From Pontixanthobacter gangjinensis (lineage in GTDB: Bacteria; Pseudomonadota; Alphaproteobacteria; Sphingomonadales; Sphingomonadaceae), in assembly GCF_009827545.1 (NCBI RefSeq), contig NZ_WTYS01000001.1, positions 558,001 to 622,000 of the forward strand: DNA of 64,000 bases, written 5' to 3'. Under the pieces are notes generated by a model that was given only the letters and a program-made list of their open reading frames with translations, ran no database searches and was not told the origin of the DNA. Positions 35,868 through 45,200 of this stretch are shown one piece after another. The number at the start of each line of letters is the position of its first letter. The first letter of the stretch is position 1. Position numbers and translations under genes: made by a program.

Positions 35868-37622
35868 TTATGCTTTTGTCGATGGGTGAACGCCACCCTC
35901 TTGCGCCTCAAGCCCGGCAGCAGCCGCGCCTTCGAGATCGTCGCCGACATTGTCGTCTTGCAGCGTATCGATATGCATCAGCTTCTTGATGAGCGGGCTA
36001 ATGACCATCACCACGACTCCAACGCCGATTGCGGCCCAACCCACGGTTGAGTAAACATCGAGCACGACTGCTTTTCCAGAGGCATCGCCAACACCTTCAG
36101 CGCCCGTTGCCGCAGCAATCAATCCCGCTGCAAAATTACCTGTCGCCGATGCGAAGAACCAGACACCCATGATCAGCGAAGCCAAGTGAGCGGGCGCAAG
36201 GCGGTTCATTGCCGAGAGTCCAACTGGGCTGAGGCAAAGCTCGCCGGTCGTATGAAGCAAGTAAATCAGGAAAATGAACACAACCGGCACTGGAACATCG
36301 AGACCGACCGACTGTGCACCCCACACAAGGACAAGGAAACCCAGGCCTACTTGAATGACAGCTAGGCCGAATTTCAATGGTGTGGAGGGTTCAATTCCTT
36401 TGCGGCCCATCACGGTCCACAGCGTCGCGAAAACCGGAGCGAGCAGGATGATGTAGATCGCGTTGATCGATTGGAAGACCGAAGCTGGCACCCCACCCCG
36501 ATCAACGTGGCGATCGGTGAACAGGTTAAGTGACGAGCCGGCCTGTTCGAACAGGGCCCAAAAGATAATTGACGTGACGATCAAGAACATTGCAGCGAAG
36601 ATACGATCACGATCCTCGAAAGCTTTGGTGATCATCTGCTGAGCCATAATTGCAATCATCAGCGCTAAACCAACGATTGGAATAATTTGATAGTCAGCAC
36701 TTACTGTTGAAACCAGAAGCATCCCCGCGACCGTAACGGCCGCTCCAACAATGAATAAGTTCACAGGTACTGACGGGGATTCTTTGTAGGATCCGTAAGC
36801 AAGACGGAATGTTGCGATGTAGAGAACATAGCAAACCAAGAGCGCGCCGAATGTGCCGAGAAGACCGCCAACAACTGATTGATATTGGACCAGCACCCAG
36901 CACAGGGCAACAAGCAACAGCCCGATGCCATACATGCTCCATTCGGTGCTTTTGGCGAGTGGCTGAGAAGGCTCACCGCGTCCCAGCAAGAGCGGCTTGC
37001 CCCATACGAATACGAGAAGCCCTGCGAGCATACCGATACCGGCTAAGCCAAAGCCGTAGCCCCATCCGTAAGTTTCGCCAATATAGCCGCACAGTAGCGA
37101 ACCCAATGCGGCGCCCAAGTTAATTCCCATGTAGAAAATTGTGTATGCGCCATCGCGTCGGACGTCAGTGCGTGGATAGAGTTGCCCAACGATGACCGAA
37201 ATGTTTGCTTTGAGGAAACCCGAACCAACAATGATTAGTGCAAGCGCTAGCCAGAAGACGTAAATTATCGGGTTGTCGGTGTTACCTGCTCGGGGCGCTC
37301 CTTCAAAGGCCATGAAGAAGTGGCCTAACGTGAGGAGGACGGCACCGAATACGACCGCTTTCCTTTGCCCCAAGTAACGGTCAGCCAAATAGCCGCCGAC
37401 AACCGGGGTGATATACACGAGCGCGGTATAGGCACCATAAATGATGCCTGACTCTTCGTCTGAAAAAAGCCAATGTTTGGTGAGGTAGAAAATCAGAAGA
37501 GCGCGCATCCCGTAATATGAGAACCGCTCCCACATTTCGGCGAAGAATAGGACAAACAGCCCCTTGGGGTGCCCTAAGATTGTGCCTGCAGCATCCCCGT
37601 TTTCGGCATATTTCGTTGCCAT
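35868..37622 (-). CDS. POT/PTR-family proton-dependent oligopeptide transporter
   Basis: A 584-aa inner-membrane transporter that imports di- and tripeptides with protons. The first helix carries FAEMWERFSYYGMRALLIFYL, the ExxER-type motif of POT proteins. GGYLADRYLGQRKAVVFGAVL is the second conserved motif, and FYMGINLGAALGSLLCGYIGE the third (PTR2 signature). About 14 hydrophobic segments are visible, as expected for the bacterial branch. The acidic C-terminal tail is polar. It lies upstream of the two amidohydrolases on the same strand, suggesting a peptide-use locus, with a hairpin between. The GntR regulator gene is divergent from it. Confidence 0.94.
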   Translation of the reverse strand: MATKYAENGDAAGTILGHPKGLFVLFFAEMWERFSYYGMRALLIFYLTKHWLFSDEESGIIYGAYTALVYITPVVGGYLADRYLGQRKAVVFGAVLLTLGHFFMAFEGAPRAGNTDNPIIYVFWLALALIIVGSGFLKANISVIVGQLYPRTDVRRDGAYTIFYMGINLGAALGSLLCGYIGETYGWGYGFGLAGIGMLAGLLVFVWGKPLLLGRGEPSQPLAKSTEWSMYGIGLLLVALCWVLVQYQSVVGGLLGTFGALLVCYVLYIATFRLAYGSYKESPSVPVNLFIVGAAVTVAGMLLVSTVSADYQIIPIVGLALMIAIMAQQMITKAFEDRDRIFAAMFLIVTSIIFWALFEQAGSSLNLFTDRHVDRGGVPASVFQSINAIYIILLAPVFATLWTVMGRKGIEPSTPLKFGLAVIQVGLGFLVLVWGAQSVGLDVPVPVVFIFLIYLLHTTGELCLSPVGLSAMNRLAPAHLASLIMGVWFFASATGNFAAGLIAAATGAEGVGDASGKAVVLDVYSTVGWAAIGVGVVVMVISPLIKKLMHIDTLQDDNVGDDLEGAAAAGLEAQEGGVHPSTKA

Positions 37623-37856
37623 ATAATCATGATCCCTGAATTTCTGTCCGCAGTCTGATGAGCGGATCTTAAAGGCGGCACCCTAGCGCCTGAAATTTTC
37701 ATGTGAAGCGTTAGTTTCAGTCGAAACTGCTCTTTTTTCCAAAAATTTACGGGAAGCAGGGAACTTGACGCGGCGCAGTGTATTATGGCACTGATGCACC
37801 CAAGTATCGCGCTGGCTTCCTTGCGAGCGGAAGCGCCATTCTCCGAGGACTGTACT

Positions 37857-38198
37857 ATGACCCAGCAATCAAGGCCTGTTTACCTGAAGCTTCGCGACCA
37901 GATCGCGGCATCGATAATCGAAGGCGAATATGCCGAGGGGGCAATGCTACCTTCGGTCCGGGCATTCGCAGCGGCTCAGGGGGCGAACCCGCTGACGGTC
38001 GCCAAAGCGTACCAGCAATTTCAAACTGACGGTTTGGTCGAAGTCCAGCGCGGCGTCGGAATGTATGTAGTGGCTGGTGCTGCGGAAAAACTGCGCCAGT
38101 TCGAACGCGAGCAGTTCATCCGCGAAGAATGGCCAGAAATCCGACTTCGCATTCAAAGGCTTGGAATCAAGGCTGCAGAATTGCTCGAAACTGCCTAG
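37857..38198 (+). CDS. GntR-family regulator, YtrA type
   Basis: A 113-aa regulator with an N-terminal GntR winged helix (VYLKLRDQIAASIIEGEYAEG, LPSVRAFAAAQGANPLTVAKAYQ, LVEVQRGVGMYV). It has only a short C-terminal dimerisation helix pair, as in the YtrA subfamily, which usually controls ABC transporters near it. Here the nearest transporter gene is the divergent POT gene. The frame is open from 37785. ATG 37857 is preceded by GAGGA seven bases upstream. Confidence 0.88.
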   Translation: MTQQSRPVYLKLRDQIAASIIEGEYAEGAMLPSVRAFAAAQGANPLTVAKAYQQFQTDGLVEVQRGVGMYVVAGAAEKLRQFEREQFIREEWPEIRLRIQRLGIKAAELLETA

Positions 38199-38391
38199 CT
38201 GCGGTGCCATTTTTGGCAAAAAATAAGATCTTTGCTGAATTTCGCTCTCAAATGATTGCGTAATTCGGCCATTTCTGTCAGGTCTTTCCGCAGGGTAGCG
38301 TTGCCTTCGGGGCGTTAAAGTAGCTTTGTTCGATAACCCAGTCCGGCTTAAGATCGGTTGATGGTACGTCAGCAACAGCTGGGAGTTGATA

Positions 38392-38673
38392 ATGATACGG
38401 TCAGAATTGCTGCAGGCTTTGGCTAAGGACAATCCCGATTTGCGGGCTGATGAGGTCGAGCAAGTCGTCGACATATTCTTTGACGAAATCACCAAGCGAC
38501 TGGCAGAAGGCGGCCGTGTCGAATTGCGCGGTTTCGGTGCTTTTTCGACCCGCGAACGCGAAGCCCGCACGGGCCGCAACCCGCGCACTGGAGAAACTGT
38601 GGACGTGCCCTCAAAGCGCGTACCATACTTCAAGCCGGGCAAAGAAATGCGCGAGCGGCTTAATCCGAATTAA
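38392..38673 (+). CDS. ihfB: Integration host factor beta subunit
   Basis: A 93-aa DNA-bending protein of the HU/IHF family. The pattern [24 protein letters not shown], the beta-arm region [28 protein letters not shown] and the end [14 protein letters not shown] are typical of IhfB. It pairs with IhfA to bend DNA in recombination, replication and transcription. ATG 38392 has GGGAG six bases upstream. A TTG two codons earlier is less likely. The gene lies just upstream of the tRNA-Leu gene in which the 13.75-kb element is integrated. Tyrosine integrases often need IHF. Confidence 0.95.
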   Translation: MIRSELLQALAKDNPDLRADEVEQVVDIFFDEITKRLAEGGRVELRGFGAFSTREREARTGRNPRTGETVDVPSKRVPYFKPGKEMRERLNPN

Positions 38674-38836
38674 GCAATCCGGACAGGACAGCGACTGCAA
38701 TCACGCCGGGCTGTTTAAAATTTTCAAACCGGAGATTGGCCTTTGCTGCGCAAGCGGTTAGGGGGCTTTTCTGGCTGTATGCGTTTTGGCTAGGTTTCAC
38801 TTGCCCCTTGAGTGCATCACGGGCGGCACAGCGAAT

Positions 38837-38921
38837 GCGGGTGTGGCGGAATGGTAGACGCCGGGGACTTAAAATCCCCTGATCATTGATCGTGCTGGTT
38901 CGAGTCCAGTCACCCGTACCA
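38837..38921 (+). tRNA. tRNA-Leu (anticodon TAA)
   Basis: An 85-base tRNA with encoded CCA. The acceptor strands GCGGGTG and CACCCGT pair with a G-T closing pair. The anticodon arm GGGGA-CTTAAAA-TCCCC gives anticodon TAA. A long type II variable arm (TGATCATTGATCG) and the T-arm CTGG-TTCGAGT-CCAG are present. It is the intact gene at the left border of the integrative element. Its last 57 bases are repeated at 52615-52671. Confidence 0.97.
38865..38921 (+). repeat. attL: 57-bp direct repeat in the tRNA-Leu 3' half
   Basis: From the anticodon stem to the CCA the sequence is identical to 52615-52671. The bases before and after the repeat differ. This is the usual left attachment site of an element that integrates into a tRNA gene and restores its 3' end. 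Confidence 0.95.
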
Positions 38922-38950
38922 ATCTGTTAAATAACAAGAAATACGGACAG

Positions 38951-40147
38951 CTAGGCTGCTTTCGAACCTATGGTCGTTGATGCTTTGTGTAGTTTTGGTG
39001 TAACCAGGTCGGGAAAAACGCCATCAAGCTTTGCGACGCTTTTATCGATGTGATCGTCGGAAAGCTGCGTATAACGCAGCACCATCGCCAATGTTTTGTG
39101 TCCACTGATCTTCTGGATCGTGGGTAAGTCGACTCCAGCAGTAACCAGTTCTGTGATAGCAGTATGACGTAGAATGTGAGGCGTTACCTTTTCCGGATCC
39201 AGGCCAGCGCGGACAACCGAGCGTCGGAACTGCTTTGCCATGGTCTGCCGATGGGGCTGTTTCGCATTCTTCTTTTTTGCCGGAAATAAATAGCTGGCAG
39301 GTTGGCCTAGCTGTTCCCATTCCGATTTGAGCCGTGCAGCTAGTCTAGGGGGCATTGGCTGCTCGCGCTGACCTGCTTTTGCCTTGGCGAGGTATATCCG
39401 GTTTTGAGCAAAGTCGATTTCTTGCCATTGCATCTGCAGGATTTCGGAATGGCGCATCGCAGTGCCCATTGCGATGGTGCAAAACAGCCAAGTGACCGGG
39501 TCTTGATCCGCAACCGCTGCATCGAGCAGCGCATGCTTTTGGGCAGTTACTAACACGACAATCTGTTTTCGAGCTTCTTGCCCTTTGTCTATTCTGGGCT
39601 TTGTCTTGATCCACCCCCATTCGGTGCAACGGGTCAGAAAATGCGAAAGAGTAGAGAGTTCTCGGTTAATCGTCGCGATTGCTACGCCCCTGTCCAGCCT
39701 GTCTTTCATGTATTTAGACACGGAAAGCTCAGTCAACCTGCTAAGCTGCTGCCCGGTGAAATGTGGTATCAGTCGCTTTCTAAGGTGCTGTGTTTTGCGC
39801 AGTAGATTCCTACCGTGCTTCGGGTGGTGCTCTATGCGAGCGAGATATTCTTCAGCTGCTTCTAAGAATGTTCGATGGGTCTTCCGTCCGCTTGGGAGAT
39901 CCAGCCGGTCCTCTCTGGACTTGGTTCTTATACTTTCAATCGTGCGTTCGGCTTGCTCACGAGTGACGCCTTCGCTCTCTCTTCCTATGGCGCGATGGAT
40001 GCGCTGGCGATCAACCATAATGTTGATGCTGTAACGACAGTCTCCGTTGCTTTGGCGTTCTGCCACGATTCCATGCTCATTGATCCGTTCACCACTCTTC
40101 AGGGCGCGAACGGCTGGCCGGGTTAGACGTGTGAATTTCAGCGCCAT
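38951..40147 (-). CDS. Tyrosine recombinase (integrase) of the tRNA-Leu element
   Basis: A protein of about 398 aa. It has an N-terminal Arm-type domain (about 1-80), a SAM-like core-binding domain (about 95-185) and a catalytic domain with all family residues. The first Arg is in GTAMRHSEIL, Lys in the beta-hairpin KAKAGQREQPMP, HILRHTAITEL gives HxxR, SGHKTLAMV the second His and LRYTQL the nucleophilic Tyr. The frame is open to 40177. ATG 40147 (MALKFTRLTR) is the more likely start. It ends 30 bases from the tRNA gene, the standard place for the enzyme that integrates at the tRNA 3' end. It overlaps the end of the ribbon-helix-helix gene by ten bases. Confidence 0.95.
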   Translation of the reverse strand: MALKFTRLTRPAVRALKSGERINEHGIVAERQSNGDCRYSINIMVDRQRIHRAIGRESEGVTREQAERTIESIRTKSREDRLDLPSGRKTHRTFLEAAEEYLARIEHHPKHGRNLLRKTQHLRKRLIPHFTGQQLSRLTELSVSKYMKDRLDRGVAIATINRELSTLSHFLTRCTEWGWIKTKPRIDKGQEARKQIVVLVTAQKHALLDAAVADQDPVTWLFCTIAMGTAMRHSEILQMQWQEIDFAQNRIYLAKAKAGQREQPMPPRLAARLKSEWEQLGQPASYLFPAKKKNAKQPHRQTMAKQFRRSVVRAGLDPEKVTPHILRHTAITELVTAGVDLPTIQKISGHKTLAMVLRYTQLSDDHIDKSVAKLDGVFPDLVTPKLHKASTTIGSKAA

Positions 40148-40884
40148 GGTGCGTGCAGCCTCAACAAGTGCGACCACCTAAATGGATTACCCCTCAGTTT
40201 GCTGATGCGCGCTTCCTCGTGGAGGTGGTCTCGATATATCTTTCGACCGACCTCTTCAGCGTCCCAATAAGGCTGCATGGTAAGCCGAAATGCAGCCAGG
40301 GCCGTGTCATAGGCGTCATCAAGTTGGCACAACTCTTCGTGCGCTTTAAGCGCCTGTTCGCGGAGGTCATCCTCTTCGATTGCTGTGATCCTCGCATACT
40401 CACGATTCCGGCTATTCAACTTTAGCAGCCCGCGAATCTCCCTAGCGCGCGCAACTGCAATTCCGAATTCAGCCAACTGGCTGATGTAGACTCCTTGTTC
40501 TTCGCGTATTTTCGCCAATGGCGCCCATGCCTCTTCTTGACATTCTTCATCGACATCATGGGACGGCTTAAAATCCTGAATTGGCCCCAATGCGAGCATT
40601 TCTGCAGTTGCGGCCCAAGTCGTTATGTCTGCGTGCCACCGCTTACCTTTGTTGCGGCGGCGCAAAGATTCCATCTCGGAACTGATACTCGCAGCCAACT
40701 CAAGCCCTTTGTCGTCAAGATCAATTGTGGCCAAGATTCGAGCTTCAATTTCGGCTGGGACGCTTCGTCCGCTTACCTCCGCGCAGGCCCTTAGTTTGGC
40801 GACAACAGAAGGCGCATACCGCGCCGACACGAGCTTCCGCTTCTCCTCGGCCTTCAATTTAGGTCTGCCCAAGACGATCTCCAT
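40138..40884 (-). CDS. Arc-type ribbon-helix-helix protein with helical C-terminal domain
   Basis: A 248-aa protein. Residues about 20-55 (ARYAPSVVAKLRACAEVSGRSVPAEIEARIL) follow the Arc/Mnt ribbon-helix-helix pattern, with the R-x-P strand and the GRS-x-x-A-EI-x-R-L second helix. The rest is acidic and helical (about 60-240), of unknown function, and may mediate oligomerisation. It sits upstream of the integrase with an overlap, so it may act as a regulator of integrase expression. A palindrome CGTATACG and two TTGTATTC repeats just before its start are candidate autoregulatory sites. No good ribosome site is visible before ATG 40884. Confidence 0.7.
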   Translation of the reverse strand: MEIVLGRPKLKAEEKRKLVSARYAPSVVAKLRACAEVSGRSVPAEIEARILATIDLDDKGLELAASISSEMESLRRRNKGKRWHADITTWAATAEMLALGPIQDFKPSHDVDEECQEEAWAPLAKIREEQGVYISQLAEFGIAVARAREIRGLLKLNSRNREYARITAIEEDDLREQALKAHEELCQLDDAYDTALAAFRLTMQPYWDAEEVGRKIYRDHLHEEARISKLRGNPFRWSHLLRLHAPWR

Positions 40885-40888
40885 AAAT

Positions 40889-40919
40889 CGTATACGGTTT
40901 TGTATTCAAAATTGTATTC
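40889..40919. promoter_or_regulatory. Candidate operator: CGTATACG palindrome and TTGTATTC direct repeats
   Basis: CGTATACG (40889-40896) is a perfect 8-bp palindrome. TTGTATTC occurs at 40900-40907 and 40912-40919, twelve bases apart. All three lie in the 91-bp divergent gap between the ribbon-helix-helix gene and the excisionase-like gene, where their promoters should be. Repeated half-sites one helical turn apart suit a ribbon-helix-helix repressor. Confidence 0.4.
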
Positions 40920-40975
40920 CCAAACGTTCCGCTAGGGGATTATGGGGGGCTAATCAATGGCCAATGGAGGCAAAA

Positions 40976-41200
40976 ATGGACGGTTTGGACAAAGTAACAA
41001 TTCAGGTTCTTCCCGATGGGCGGGTTAGCCGCATGAATGCTGCAACCCTGTTGGGTAAGTCTTCGAAGACGCTTGCAGAATGGCAGCGCCTTGGAATTGG
41101 CCCGAAGAGCTTCTTGGTAGGTGGGCGCCGTTTCTACTGGCTTGCCGAACTTCAGAGCTATGCAAGCGGTCAAACTCCAGTCCGCCCTCTCAATGACTAA
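40976..41200 (+). CDS. Excisionase/AlpA-like HTH protein
   Basis: A 74-aa protein starting at ATG 40976 with GGAGG five bases upstream, a strong site that fixes the start. The sequence SRMNAATLLGKSSKTLAEWQRLGIGPKSFLVGGRRFYWLAELQSY is an HTH_17/excisionase pattern, with A-A-x-x-LG, T-L-x-x-W and G-G-R-x-x-Y. It should regulate the element or direct integrase toward excision. The winged-helix gene follows 56 bases later. The same pair of gene types occurs in the tRNA-Arg element. Confidence 0.8.
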   Translation: MDGLDKVTIQVLPDGRVSRMNAATLLGKSSKTLAEWQRLGIGPKSFLVGGRRFYWLAELQSYASGQTPVRPLND

Positions 41201-41256
41201 TTGCAGCCCCTCCTTGGCCGCTATTCAGCATACCACGTCTGATCCGTGAGGAATTG

Positions 41257-42132
41257 ATGGGGCAGACGAAAGCAAACTTGAAGGCAGAGCCGCGCCACAT
41301 CCGCATCTACAAAAAGCAGGTGGATACCGACGCTTGGCGTGCTCTCGGCCCATCTGCAGTCAAGGTGCTGGTCTCGATGTTGCTCTGCGATTATGGAATC
41401 AACAACGGAGGCATCTTCTTCAGCGAGCGCCGAGGAGCCAAAGTCACCGGCCTGTCCCGTGGTACGGTACGAAAAGCGATCAATGAACTCATCGAAAAGG
41501 GCTTTGTCTATCGAACCAAAGTTGGCAGCTTTAGTCAGAAGATACGTCATGCCGCTGAGTACGGAATGACTTGGACTGCGGGGCCACCCGGCCCAAACCG
41601 AGCACCAACTCATCGTTACGAGAAATGGAAACAAGCAAAACCACGTGTCCAGTTTGCGCTGGAAACGGGAGCAGATTTCGACCCACACATGGAAAAAGCT
41701 GCCGTGAATGGTGCAATAACTGCCCCACCTGAGTTGGAAAAATGGCTCATTTCCGACAATCGCGAAAAGTCAGAATCTGACCCACTAACTGTTAGCCACG
41801 GGGGGATCGTTTCACATTGCGCAAGGCATGGTTCAACCCAAAGTGAAGCGGCGCAAGAGATTTGGCAAGCCGAGCTGCGCTCAGCTCTTTGGTTCAAGCT
41901 CAAAGGCGCCGATCCGGGGGAACAAACCTCTTTGGCTGAAAGGGCCGGCATTCCCATCGGCACGCTTTCCAAATTCAAGCATGGCAGACCGTTACCGCTT
42001 AAGTACCGTTATAGCTTATCTGAAGCATTGGAACTCTTCAGAGCTTCAGAACCTATTACGGTCTCCCAAAAGGCTCAAACTCTAGCCTTACGTAAAGATT
42101 CTGGACAGACCCAATGGAGCTTTCCTTTTTAG
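41257..42132 (+). CDS. Winged-helix protein with C-terminal HTH (291 aa)
   Basis: It starts at ATG 41257 with GAGG five bases upstream. Residues about 20-95 form a winged-helix-like region (RALGPSAVKVLVSMLLCDYG, then INNGGIFFSERRGAK, TGLSRGTVRKAINELIEKGF and a GSFSQKIRHAAEYGMTW strand). The pattern is shared with the 185-aa protein at 4794. The C-terminal third has a Cro/C1-like helix-turn-helix (EQTSLAERAGIPIGTLSKFK). Replication initiator-like or regulatory roles are both possible. It is on the same strand as the NTPase gene, 152 bases upstream, with a cluster of inverted repeats between. Confidence 0.65.
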   Translation: MGQTKANLKAEPRHIRIYKKQVDTDAWRALGPSAVKVLVSMLLCDYGINNGGIFFSERRGAKVTGLSRGTVRKAINELIEKGFVYRTKVGSFSQKIRHAAEYGMTWTAGPPGPNRAPTHRYEKWKQAKPRVQFALETGADFDPHMEKAAVNGAITAPPELEKWLISDNREKSESDPLTVSHGGIVSHCARHGSTQSEAAQEIWQAELRSALWFKLKGADPGEQTSLAERAGIPIGTLSKFKHGRPLPLKYRYSLSEALELFRASEPITVSQKAQTLALRKDSGQTQWSFPF

Positions 42133-42168
42133 TGGCAGGGCCAGCGTGGAGCCATCCTATCCAGCGCA

Positions 42169-42230
42169 GCGTTGGGCCTGCCCATTGCTACGCCAATGGA
42201 TTGTCGTTGGACCCAACGCACCGCGTTGGG
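42169..42230. promoter_or_regulatory. Cluster of GCGTTGGG half-sites upstream of the NTPase gene
   Basis: GCGTTGGG occurs at 42169-42176 and 42223-42230. The inverted CCCAACGC is at 42212-42219, and CGTTGG at 42205-42210. The last three form a compact array in which CCCAACGC-ACC-GCGTTGGG is a perfect 8-bp inverted repeat with a 3-base spacer. The array ends 54 bases before the start of the 1329-aa gene. It may be an operator or a hairpin terminator of the winged-helix gene, but there is no T-run, which favours an operator. Confidence 0.45.
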
Positions 42231-42284
42231 CGCGCGCTACTTTGCCACAAAATGCTGAGTGCAAAGTTCAATCAAAGCCCCTAA

Positions 42285-45200
42285 ATGATAACAATGGCAG
42301 AAGAATACTTCATCCCCCGCACCCTAAACTGTCAGATCGACCGCGCGGACGAAAGGTTCTCGCATAGCGACCTATTGGATTTACCCGCAAACCTCATCAT
42401 CTTGGGCGAAGCCGGTATGGGCAAAACAGCGCTGTTGAATGAGCTCGCTGGCCCGCGCGCGAAATTCGTTTCTGCACAGCGCTTCATCAATTCTCCAGAC
42501 CCCACCCAGATACTGGGCGATTCCGAATGCCTTCTGATTGATGCCCTTGATGAGACTCCCGCTTTCGCTGACGGTGGGGCGGTCAACCAAATCCTATCAA
42601 GGCTCGAAGCTTCCGGTGCTCCGCGTTTCATCCTCAGCTGCCGTTCAGAAGATTGGCAAGCTGCGACAACCAAAGCACTGATCAGCGAAACCTTTGGTGC
42701 GCCGCCCATCGAGATGCAGCTAACAGCGCTAGATGAGCAGCAGATTACTGTCTTTCTAGCTACCAGTCTGGGTGAAGATCGGGCGCGAGAGGTTTTCGCG
42801 ACGTATCGGGAGCGCGGTCTTGATGAGTGGTTGGGGAATCCGCAGACGTTGATCATGCTGGCCGGAGTGGCTGGGCTTGGGGAGCTACCAACATCAACGG
42901 CTGCGCTGTTCAAACGATATATTGACCTGTGCTTGCAAGATGCAAACTTGGCCCGCCGGGCGCGTCAGGGCGAAACCCAACGCGAAACGGCTCTCGATAC
43001 CCTTGGTGCGGCTTTTGCTGCGCTAATCCTGTCAGGAAAGGCGGCACTGGCGCGCCCGGAAGCAAACTATTCTGACGACGATTTGCGCTTGTCCGAATTG
43101 GTTGATTTACCAAACTTCGCCGAATGGGACGCTGTATCAGGCAATCGACTAATCAAAGTATATCGCGGTGATACCAATCGATTAACCTACGCCCACCGAC
43201 GAATTGGTGAGTGGCTAGCAGCGCGTTGGTTGGCCCGTCAGTCGCACAGCGATATAGCTCGCGATAGACTGTTTGAGGCATTAACAGAAGGCGGCATTGT
43301 TCCTGCTAGTTTGCGTGGTCTCTTTGGATGGTTGGCGCAGGACTCATCACTTGCGATGCGGGTTATCGAGACCGATCCTATGGCGGTTATCGAATATGGT
43401 GATGCCGATGGACTGAGCGCGCAGGAAGGGCGCGCCCTGCTTGAAGCTCTAGAAAAACTCGCCGTAAGCGATCCATGGTTTTCTAGCTGGGGCAATTTCC
43501 GTGCGAAAGCACTGGTAAGCGGTGCCTTGCTGCCGCAAACATTGGCGGCGGTTCTCGACCCTGCGCGCGGCGATCGCCTGCGCATGCTGCTGGTTGGGCA
43601 ATTCAAGAATGAAAAGTTGTCGCCAGATACAGTTGAAAGGCTGCATAAATTCGCGCTTGATACGGAGGTTTTTTACGCGCTTCGCGATGATGCAGCTGAG
43701 GCACTGATCGGTAATCTCTCACCTGATCAAATCCAAATTTTCGTCAAATCGTTGCGTGATCAAGAAACCCATGAATCCGCCCGCTTGGCGGCGCATATGA
43801 TTCTCGAAGCCGGCATCGATATTTTTGATGATTCCGAAGTGGCTGAGACCATTATGGCGGTTGGCGGCTTTCCTATTTCTGGCAACACGATGGTAGGCGA
43901 TGACAGAACTTCGCTCCGGACTTGGCGTTACCGGAACGAAGTTCCAGATCACCGCATCGAAGGCATTCTCGATCTGCTTGCGTATCATTCGACTACGCAT
44001 CTACCTGAGTTTCGTAGCCTAGAATCGTCCGATATCATTAATTTGGGCGACGCATTGATAGCCCGACGATTGGTAATGGGGGATGTCGAGGCAGATCAAT
44101 TGCTCAGGTGGTTAAAGGCCTTTGGTGGCCGAGACAGCTATTCTAAAGACGACAATAAAGCCATCGAAGACTATTTGCGCGAGAACCACGATATCCGCCA
44201 AGCAATGCAGCGCATGTGGTTTGAGGGAAAAGTAGGCGAAGAGGAATTTTGGGCAGCCACTTACAAAATAATCGAAGTCCACCGTCAGCTCGCCTTTACC
44301 GATGCTGACCTTGCGGAGTTCCTAAACACTGTGCCAGCCGACTTTGTGCCTTGGCAAACAGCGGTCCGCTTAATCCGTCATACGGAAACTGAGGGAGTCA
44401 AAACGCGCGCTTCATTGAAGCGCTTTGCGAAGAATGATGCCGATCTAAAAAGGTTTGTGCGAGATCTAGTTGACCCACCAAAGCGCGATTGGGAGATTAA
44501 GCGAGAGGCGAAGCAGGCAAAGCATACAGTAGAAAAGAACAAACGTTGGGATGGTTTCCGGCAAGGCATGGCTGAAGAACAGGCGATGCTCGAGCAAGGG
44601 CAATATGGCATTATCATGCAGGCCGCGAATGTTTACTTCGCGCGCTATTCGGACCTTCATGGTCTGGATTCGGCCCAATCGCGGCTCGACGCTCTATGCG
44701 GGCCTGATCTTATCCCTTCAGTTCTGACTGGGTTTGAAGCCTATCTCAACATTCTCCCGCCGTTTCCTCACGCAAAACTTGTGGCGAAAGACTACGGTGA
44801 TCAGCGCGCTTGGAGCGCGCGCTACATTCTCCTTGCGGCGCTTGCCGAGCGTACCGAGAAGAATGGCAGCATCGAGCCGCTGACCAAAGATCAACTCATC
44901 GCAGCTCAACTTCATTTTGCAAACCAAGCCGCTAGCGGGGACGAGTGGAAGTCACTTGGAGAAGGACTGTGGGAGGCCATTCTTGCTGATCGAGAGATAT
45001 TTGAAACCTATACGCGCCTGTTGGTAGAACCCTCGCTTAAGCGCCGCCAAGAGATCATAATGGGCCTGCACGAGGTGCTTCATCAGACAAAGGAACAATA
45101 TGGCGACCTAATTGCCAATTTGGCAGAAGAATGGCTGCACAAGTTCCCCCGTATGCACAAAAGCCCTGAGGCGGCACTGATGGACGTCCTACTGCACCGC

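Noticed and set aside
37765-37786. TTGACG and TATTAT near the GntR gene as a promoter
   Set aside because: The spacing is only ten bases, too short for a sigma-70 promoter.
42146-42367. Plus-strand frame between the winged-helix gene and the NTPase gene
   Set aside because: Overlaps the repeat array and the NTPase start, has no ribosome site and no recognisable product.
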